IMG/VR virus record: IMGVR_UViG_3300025276_000084
Coordinates: 1 to 35,693 of that record
Strand: one strand, 5' to 3'
Length of the DNA: 35,693 nucleotides
Source: a virus
Shown here: positions 30,532 through 35,693 of the stretch, piece by piece
Layout of the letters: the number at the start of each line of letters is the position of its first letter
Position numbering within the stretch: the first letter of the stretch is position 1
Notes under the pieces: generated by a model
Told to the model about the DNA's origin: nothing
The model's database searches: none
Seen by the model: the letters and a program-made list of their open reading frames with translations, nothing else
Position numbers and translations under genes: made by a program

Positions 30532-31152
30532 TCAGTAACTCCGAATTTTCACGCGAAGGCCAGAGCCTCCAAATTTTGCCCGCTCGCCGTCGGCAATAAT
30601 GCCCGCAACCGCGCCATCATACATCGACTTCCACAAGCCGACGCGCTCGTCGTCTTTCAGATACGGCGCAGCTTGCAGCAATGTACCATACAGATACGCG
30701 TCTGGGTAGTATGTCAGCAGCCAGTTGCCGGCGTTGCTGTCGCTAAGTGCTGGCACACGGGCGACGTATGCCAATTCCAGCGTGTAGTTGTCACCCGGCG
30801 TCGGGAATACTTCAATTTCGCCCGCAGTCAGCGCGTAGTAGCGGGGGCGGCCAGTGTTGTTGGCTGCCAGTGACCGCATGTCAACAATGTCGGCTTGGCT
30901 GGCCAGCTCAAGCTCAAACGTCGTGCCGCTCGTTAGCGACAGCCGAATCGGCTGCAGGAAGTCTGCTGGCAGCGCGCTGTATTGGCTGTCGAGCGTCGCA
31001 GTGGATCGCCTTTCCATGCGCCAGTGACGCGCCTGCCGATTTAGGCCAGCCTCCGCCAGCGAAATGAACGACGGCAGCACCGCAGTCAGGTCGTCGCGCA
31101 GTAGCCAGTCAGCGACCGCGCTCTTTAGCTCAGTGTACGTTGTGATTGGCAT
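30532..31152 (-). CDS. Head-tail adaptor (connector) protein (206 aa)
   Basis: The sequence has the plan of podovirus adaptor/gatekeeper proteins: a helical start (TYTELKSAVADWLLRDDLTAVLPSFISLAEAGLNRQARHWRMERRS), a beta region with ALPADFLQPIRLSL and GRPRYYALTAGEIEVFPTP, and a helical end (LLTYYPDAYLYGTLLQAAPYLKDDERVGLWKSMYDGAVAGI). These patterns recur in short-tailed phage adaptors that bind the portal and receive the nozzle. The length fits. It lies between the 606-aa unknown and the fibre cluster. Confidence 0.75.
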   Translation of the reverse strand: MPITTYTELKSAVADWLLRDDLTAVLPSFISLAEAGLNRQARHWRMERRSTATLDSQYSALPADFLQPIRLSLTSGTTFELELASQADIVDMRSLAANNTGRPRYYALTAGEIEVFPTPGDNYTLELAYVARVPALSDSNAGNWLLTYYPDAYLYGTLLQAAPYLKDDERVGLWKSMYDGAVAGIIADGERAKFGGSGLRVKIRSY

Positions 31153-31191
31153 GTGGGCCTCTTTGCGTTGCGTTTGTCATTGATACCACGT

Positions 31192-33012
31192 TTATATGTC
31201 TGAGAGTAGGCCGGGGCGCTGTGTGGGCTGATTAGCCGCCGAAAGGCCAGCAGATGTTGCCATTGCCGCGATTACCCACGTCGGCGCGTTTGCTTTGCGG
31301 GCGGCCTCGACCATTGCGCCTGTGACTTTGCCGCCAGACAGAATATCTCGCGCATACCGCAATGCGTCACCGCGACCGCCGCGCTTTTCTATTTCCAAAA
31401 ATGTGTCAACAGTCTCAACTGCCAAGTCGTCAATTGTTTGCTTGGCCCTCTTGGGACTCATCTCGTAAGCCTTGTAGTCGGCGCTGTTCATCAACAGCCC
31501 GCCGCCAGTGCCTTTGGCTCGCTGGGCCTCTGCTAAATCGCGGTATAAAAGGTTAGCTGGAATGCCGCGTGACCCCTCAATAAACGTGTCAGCTTGGCCG
31601 ACTTTGCCGATCCCAGTGTCATATGTGGTGCTTTGAGCGGGTGTCGTTGGGTATAGTCCGCGCTCAAGGTCTGGCGTAAAGCCTCGGTAGCCAACCGTTC
31701 CCCAGTCCATGCCAATCTGATTTGGGTCCGCCGCGGCAAGTCGAGCGTCTGAAACGCGAGGCACGCCCATTTTTTGGAATGCGTCGGTGTCCATCCCCTT
31801 TAAAAAGTATGCACGCTGCGTACCTGTCGGTATCGCGTCAATATACGCACTTACCGCGTTCGGGTCCGCAACAGTTCCAAAATTAGTGAACGGAAAACTT
31901 TTAACGCTTTTTGTTTTTTGCTTTCCAGTTTTTGGATTCATAACAGGGTTACCATTATCGTCAAAAACTTTAACTGTCTTAGGAACGCCAATCTTTCTGA
32001 TTGCCTCGTCAACTTTTGTCACGTTTGACGCCGCGATTGGGGCACTCTTAAACATCTCGCCAAATATATTGCCTTGGTGGCGCGCAAAGTCTCCCGATTG
32101 CTCGCCCATCATAAAGCTCATGTAATATGGGTCGCGCGTTGTGGGCCTTCCAGCCTCCGTGGCCTTGCTCGACGTCGCACTAGATGCGCCAGCGTAACCT
32201 TGCCCCGGAACGTCAATGTATTGAAACCCTGCCTTTGACGCGACTTCGTTTGGCAACACCTTGCCATCAACTGAAATGACTGTGTGACGACCCGTTTGAT
32301 CCCCGACAATAGCCATCACGTCACGGCCAAGGAGCGGCGCAATAGATTGCTGCACTCTTGGCGGCACAATTTCATCAGACAAGTAACCTGCGCTTTGATG
32401 CTCTGGCAAGGCGCGTGATTGCAGCGGGGTAATTTTTGTAAAATTACCAGCAGGCGGCAAATCCTCCACTCCCATTACAGATTTTGAACTTGGAATGTTT
32501 GATATTCGGCTGGCCACGGCAGCGCCATCCCGCTGATACGGCACTCTGGTATCAACCGCAGGGGCGACTGCGCCGCTACGCATGTCAAACGGTGCCATCA
32601 GTGGGTTGCTGTATAGCGTACCCATGTCGCCGGGCTGGTTCAGTCGGCTGACGACGTCTTGATATGCGCGCGATATGGGGCCTGCCAAGGCATTGCCGGT
32701 GCCAGTCACCGTCTCGACGACGGCCTTCGCCGCGGGAGCGCCAAATCGGGCGGCAATGCCAGCTGGAGCCAATACGCCGACGCCTTCCAAGGCCGCCTCA
32801 CCGTAATTACCGCGACCGGCGGCATCCATAGAACGCAACGTGCCGGACACGGGGCTGACCATGTCAACGAGCTGACCTGCTGATCTAGTGCGATCCGGGA
32901 CGCCAGTTGGGCCAAGGTAATAATCTGCGCTGTCGCCAATGCTGCCAAGCAGGCCGTTTAACCACGCACGGCGGTTCTGGCCCGCGTTTGGTGAGTTGAA
33001 ATAATCAGCCAT
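31192..33012 (-). CDS. Large uncharacterised virion-associated protein (606 aa)
   Basis: Function not recognised. It is a 606-residue, mostly helical and Ala/Gly-rich protein: an N-terminal helical part (GNYGEAALEGVGVLAPAGIAARFGAPAAKAVVE), a central region with beta elements (GRDVMAIVGDQTGRHTVISVDGKVLP), a Lys-rich insertion (NPVMNPKTGKQKTKSVKSF) and an end with ATSAGLSAANQPTQRPG. Size and composition resemble polyvalent proteins or ejected proteins that enter the cell with the DNA. The gene begins one base into the preceding stop (TAATG). No toxin or enzyme motif could be fixed. Confidence 0.6.
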   Translation of the reverse strand: MADYFNSPNAGQNRRAWLNGLLGSIGDSADYYLGPTGVPDRTRSAGQLVDMVSPVSGTLRSMDAAGRGNYGEAALEGVGVLAPAGIAARFGAPAAKAVVETVTGTGNALAGPISRAYQDVVSRLNQPGDMGTLYSNPLMAPFDMRSGAVAPAVDTRVPYQRDGAAVASRISNIPSSKSVMGVEDLPPAGNFTKITPLQSRALPEHQSAGYLSDEIVPPRVQQSIAPLLGRDVMAIVGDQTGRHTVISVDGKVLPNEVASKAGFQYIDVPGQGYAGASSATSSKATEAGRPTTRDPYYMSFMMGEQSGDFARHQGNIFGEMFKSAPIAASNVTKVDEAIRKIGVPKTVKVFDDNGNPVMNPKTGKQKTKSVKSFPFTNFGTVADPNAVSAYIDAIPTGTQRAYFLKGMDTDAFQKMGVPRVSDARLAAADPNQIGMDWGTVGYRGFTPDLERGLYPTTPAQSTTYDTGIGKVGQADTFIEGSRGIPANLLYRDLAEAQRAKGTGGGLLMNSADYKAYEMSPKRAKQTIDDLAVETVDTFLEIEKRGGRGDALRYARDILSGGKVTGAMVEAARKANAPTWVIAAMATSAGLSAANQPTQRPGLLSDI

Positions 33013-33581
33013 TAGCGCGGGCCGTAGTACGGCTGCGTCATGTAATTAGGCTGGAGACCTTGCTGCTGCAGCCGCATCATCATGTCGCCGAAGTCTGTCA
33101 TCGGGTATGTGCTAATAGGTGCAGGCCCGCCCACTGCATTTGTCGGACGCGCCATTGGTCTGACTTGACCTATTGTAGGCTGTGGCGCCTGTGGTGGCGT
33201 AATGCCAGCCATGATGGCCTCAAGCACGCCGGGTAGCGCCTCGCGTTGGCGTTCGGCGTAACCCAGTGGACGAATGCCCGCACGGTTCATCAGGCCGCCA
33301 GCAAGGCGACCGTACATGTTGCCGCCCTCAAATCGGTTGCCTGACGTATTAAACCCGCCGCCATCAACCATATCGCGCGCAAACCCCATTGGGCCGGTTC
33401 GCATGTCTGGCTCGCCGCGATCACGGGAGCCGCTTGGCCGGAATACGGTGTTCGCTGCAGACGAAACAATGCCGCCGCCCTCAAAGCGTGGGCCAGACTG
33501 TCCAGAGCCGCCGCCGTCAAACATATCTCGCAGCGCCGATACAGATTTGCCGTCGTCGCCGTCGTATCCAAAGCCGAACAT
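33012..33581 (-). CDS. Gly/Pro/Met-rich unknown protein with a duplicated motif (189 aa)
   Basis: The ATG at 33581 follows GGAG by six bases; an in-frame TTG four codons upstream is the alternative. The sequence carries an internal duplication: DMFDGGGSGQSGPRFEGG (19-36) and DMVDGGGFNTSGNRFEGG (70-87). The C-terminal half is Pro-, Met- and Gln-rich (PPQAPQPTIGQVRPMARP, MMRLQQQGLQPNYMTQPYYGPR), probably disordered. It is coupled to the 606-aa gene that follows, so the pair may function together in the virion. Family not recognised. Confidence 0.6.
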   Translation of the reverse strand: MFGFGYDGDDGKSVSALRDMFDGGGSGQSGPRFEGGGIVSSAANTVFRPSGSRDRGEPDMRTGPMGFARDMVDGGGFNTSGNRFEGGNMYGRLAGGLMNRAGIRPLGYAERQREALPGVLEAIMAGITPPQAPQPTIGQVRPMARPTNAVGGPAPISTYPMTDFGDMMMRLQQQGLQPNYMTQPYYGPR

Positions 33582-33647
33582 GGGTGTCTCCAAAAATATT
33601 GCGTCTATTTAACGAAACCATACACGAATTAAGCCTTCGCGGCAACG

Positions 33648-35054
33648 TCAGGCGATGCCCTTTAGATTTCGCCGAACAGGTTGCGCCCACTGGCCAGATT
33701 TGCCGCCCATCGCCGTGATCGCGTCGGCAGCCAACGTCAAGCAGACGGCGTCGGCGAGGTCGGGCGACGACAGCCCGCGCCGACGCATCTCGTCCTTGCT
33801 CTCGGCCTTCATCTTGCCATTGCTTGCGAAACTGTAGCGGATCGCGGTCAACTCGGCGATCAGTTGGTCGTCGTTCGGCAGCTTGGACCCGCGCTGCTCA
33901 AGCCAGCCGCGCATCTTAAACCACAATTCGGCGCGCAAGTTGGTATACATCTCGCCCATCGACGGGCTTTCGGCCACGTTCACGCCCCGCACCGGCAAAT
34001 TCAACTCCCGCAGGCGGTCAACGACGCCAGAACCCATGCCGATCACGTCAACAAGTATCTGCTGTGGCCGCAAGTGCGCCGGAAGGCCGTCATACTCAGC
34101 CTTAACTCGGCCCACGGTCTGCATTAGGTCAAGTCCCTGCCAACTGCTGACTTCGTGGATGACTTCGCCGCGCTTCTTCGCCAGCGCCGTCTTGTCTGAT
34201 CCAAATCGAGCCACATCCAGACCCCAGACCGCCGCAGCGTTGTCGTCAATCTCAATATCACGGTGAATGGCGCTCTCAGCAAGATGAAACGGAATAATCG
34301 TGTCGTCATCAGCCAGAGGAAATTCGCCCAAAACGCGGATTCGGAAGGCATTGCTATCTTCGCCGTATCTGAGTTTCATTTCCTCGACAAAGTCATCACT
34401 GACCAACGGGCTGGATACGCACGACCAGCGCCGTGTCCAGTAGCTGCCAGCGAGCCGCGTCTGGCTCTCAAAAAACGTGCCGCTTGATCGCGTCGGGTTG
34501 GACAGCATGATCGTGACGGCGTTGTGGCCAGACATTGAACCGGCGGCAGCCTCGAAAACCTTTTCAGGCACACCAGACGCCTCGTCAACGACCAGCATCA
34601 CGTTGTCAGAGTGAACCCCGGCCAGTGCCTCCGGCGTCTCAGCCCGCGACGTCCGCGCGGAGATAAATGCCTCGGACGGGGCAGCCGCAAGCTCAATCCG
34701 GTCAGACTTGACCGTCAACATCTGGTTAATGGCGGGCGGCAATTCGTTGACCCAGCGCTTCAACTCAGCAAACAGCGCGTCAAATAGCTGGCCAGACGTC
34801 GGCGCGGTCACGACGACCTTGTTGGGAAAGCGCAACAGCATAAACCAAAGCATCGCCCATGACGCCGCCGTAGACTTGCCCGTGCCGTGGCCAGAGCGAA
34901 TGCTGATCTTGCGCTCTCCGCCGGCCAGTGCCTCCAGAAATTCAATCTGATACGGCAGAGGCTCAACGCCCAGCATCTCGCGCACAAATTTGACGGGGTC
35001 GCTGTAATACGCCCGCGCAAATTCTTCCAGCGGGTTCGCGTCAGTCTTCGTCAT
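33648..35054 (-). CDS. terL: Terminase large subunit (468 aa)
   Basis: This is the packaging motor and nuclease. The ATPase part has an adenine-binding PYQIEFL (34-40), Walker A SGHGTGKS (54-61), Walker B VMLVVDEAS (152-160, with D157 and E158) and a coupling motif SNPTR (185-189). The RNase H-type nuclease follows with D280 (WGLDVARFGSDKT), D336 (ILVDVIGMGSGVVDRL) and D432/D435 (SPDLADAVCL). The ATG at 35054 has GGAG seven bases upstream; a TTG two codons earlier is possible. It overlaps the small-subunit gene by 14 bases. Whether packaging is headful, cos or terminal-repeat type cannot be told from the protein alone. Confidence 0.95.
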   Translation of the reverse strand: MTKTDANPLEEFARAYYSDPVKFVREMLGVEPLPYQIEFLEALAGGERKISIRSGHGTGKSTAASWAMLWFMLLRFPNKVVVTAPTSGQLFDALFAELKRWVNELPPAINQMLTVKSDRIELAAAPSEAFISARTSRAETPEALAGVHSDNVMLVVDEASGVPEKVFEAAAGSMSGHNAVTIMLSNPTRSSGTFFESQTRLAGSYWTRRWSCVSSPLVSDDFVEEMKLRYGEDSNAFRIRVLGEFPLADDDTIIPFHLAESAIHRDIEIDDNAAAVWGLDVARFGSDKTALAKKRGEVIHEVSSWQGLDLMQTVGRVKAEYDGLPAHLRPQQILVDVIGMGSGVVDRLRELNLPVRGVNVAESPSMGEMYTNLRAELWFKMRGWLEQRGSKLPNDDQLIAELTAIRYSFASNGKMKAESKDEMRRRGLSSPDLADAVCLTLAADAITAMGGKSGQWAQPVRRNLKGIA

Positions 35055-35514
35055 GTTCAATCTCCGCCGCGACTGGCGTCACATTCAGCATCTCGCGGCT
35101 AATTTTCTTCAACGCGCCCAAATGAAGCTCGCCGATGTTGACGACAATTTCATCCTTCTTCTGCGCGAAGCGATCCGGGTTGTTCAAGGCTGTAAGCCAT
35201 TTGCGTACATTAACGCGCTCCTTGGCAAGTTGCACGTCCTGCGACGACAGCTCAGGCTTGTCCGTCAGGTCATCCAAGATGCCCATGCTGTCTTCGGCCA
35301 TCAGGTCAGCCTGAATGTGGCGCGCCTCATGCAACGCCGCCCGGTATTCTGGCGTGCCATTGATGATGCGGGACGTGAACGACGGGCTGTATCCCACGAT
35401 AACTGCCAGCGCCTTCATCGTGCCGCCGCCGCCGATATGCTCAATCAGGTAGTCAGTGCCGCCCAAGTCGGTCATCTTTTTCAACAATATCTTGCGCGCT
35501 GGTCTGCCGGGCAT
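35041..35514 (-). CDS. Terminase small subunit (157 aa)
   Basis: It is the first gene of the late operon, directly upstream of and overlapping the large subunit. Residues 1-14 are basic (MPGRPARKILLKKM). Residues 15-60 contain a helix-turn-helix for DNA recognition (TMKALAVIVGYSPSFTSRIINGTPEY). The middle is a charged helical assembly region (RHIQADLMAEDSMGILDDL, AKERVNVRKWLTALNNPDRF), followed by a short acidic end. The size and order match small terminases, which find the packaging site and load the large subunit. AGGA lies six bases before the ATG. The adjacent repeat-rich DNA is a candidate target. Confidence 0.75.
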   Translation of the reverse strand: MPGRPARKILLKKMTDLGGTDYLIEHIGGGGTMKALAVIVGYSPSFTSRIINGTPEYRAALHEARHIQADLMAEDSMGILDDLTDKPELSSQDVQLAKERVNVRKWLTALNNPDRFAQKKDEIVVNIGELHLGALKKISREMLNVTPVAAEIEHDED

Positions 35515-35561
35515 GTGCGATCCTGTCCAGATTATGTAAAATTTTTTTGACTATAGCGCGG
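35515..35561 (-). promoter_or_regulatory. AT-rich region before the terminase operon, possible promoter
   Basis: On the minus strand this holds TATAGT (35555-35550, five of six matches to a -10) followed by an A/T-rich tract and CATAAT (35536-35531). No good -35 is seen at 17 bases. In the circular genome the G/C-rich repeat region lies upstream. It is the only sizeable gap before the long virion operon, so a late promoter is expected here. Confidence 0.3.
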
Positions 35562-35693
35562 ATTTTTATGAAGGCATAGGGGGGCGGGGGGCCGGCTCAT
35601 CGCGAGCGGGGTTGGAATGCTGTGGGCGTATGTATGTTCGGGGGTACTGGTAGCCGCACCCCGCGATCTAATGGCATAGGGGGGGGGCTGGCG
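35562..35693. repeat. Right copy of the genome-end direct repeat
   Basis: This matches 1-133 except for one missing T after the nine-G run (35679-35687). It marks the point where the circular or terminally redundant genome was cut for display. Confidence 0.9.

Noticed and set aside
33582-33647. Promoter in the gap after the terminase large subunit gene
   Set aside because: On the minus strand TTAATT and TAAATA are 15 bases apart, which is too close, and no better pair was found.

Overview
The window is a complete or near-complete genome of a short-tailed (podovirus-type) double-stranded DNA phage, apparently circular or terminally redundant: the last 132 bases (35562-35693) repeat bases 1-133 with one indel. 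A Gram-negative host is indicated by an overlapping Rz/Rz1-type spanin pair whose outer partner has a lipobox. GC content (about 57% in a sampled portal stretch) and gene style would fit a proteobacterial, possibly alphaproteobacterial or aquatic, host, but that is inference. No tRNA, integrase, CI-type repressor, DNA polymerase or RNA polymerase gene was recognised.

Layout. (1) 35515-35561 joined through the end repeat to 1-418: a non-coding region with tandem 12-mers, a 23-bp-period repeat and a large inverted repeat; it lies between the end of the replication operon and the start of the late operon. (2) 419-6074, minus strand, replication/recombination operon: ribbon-helix-helix (RHH) regulator, RuvC-like resolvase, PD-(D/E)XK exonuclease, SSB with a DDIPF tail, primase-helicase, then an iteron-like repeat cluster (1332-1498) and two unknown genes. 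(3) 6075-6212: divergent control region with a 13-bp inverted repeat. (4) 6213-9956, plus strand: a compact island of small accessory genes, many linked by ATGA overlaps; the first junctions carry a repeated stem-loop/ribosome-site linker. (5) 9936-13489, minus strand: PD-(D/E)XK nuclease, spanins, M15 endolysin with a C-terminal membrane segment, two small membrane proteins and a fibre/lectin gene. (6) 13491-35514, minus strand: virion genes, transcribed from TerS/TerL through unknown virion proteins, adaptor, fibres and adhesin, nozzle-like protein, ejection proteins with a lytic transglycosylase, portal, scaffold and a SU10-type (DUF5309) capsid protein.

How it fits together. TerS/TerL would package DNA through the portal into the scaffold-built capsid. 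The adaptor, the beta-propeller-like protein and the fibres form the short tail. The transglycosylase and Ala/Gly-rich proteins are likely ejected with the DNA. The primase-helicase, SSB, exonuclease and resolvase would start replication and process DNA while host polymerase does synthesis. The late gene order is notable: tail and fibre genes precede portal, scaffold and capsid, the reverse of the usual terminase-portal-capsid-tail order.

The least explained parts are the small-gene island with its repeated linker, the iteron-like cluster, the RHH gene with its symmetric operator, and the repeat-rich junction region.
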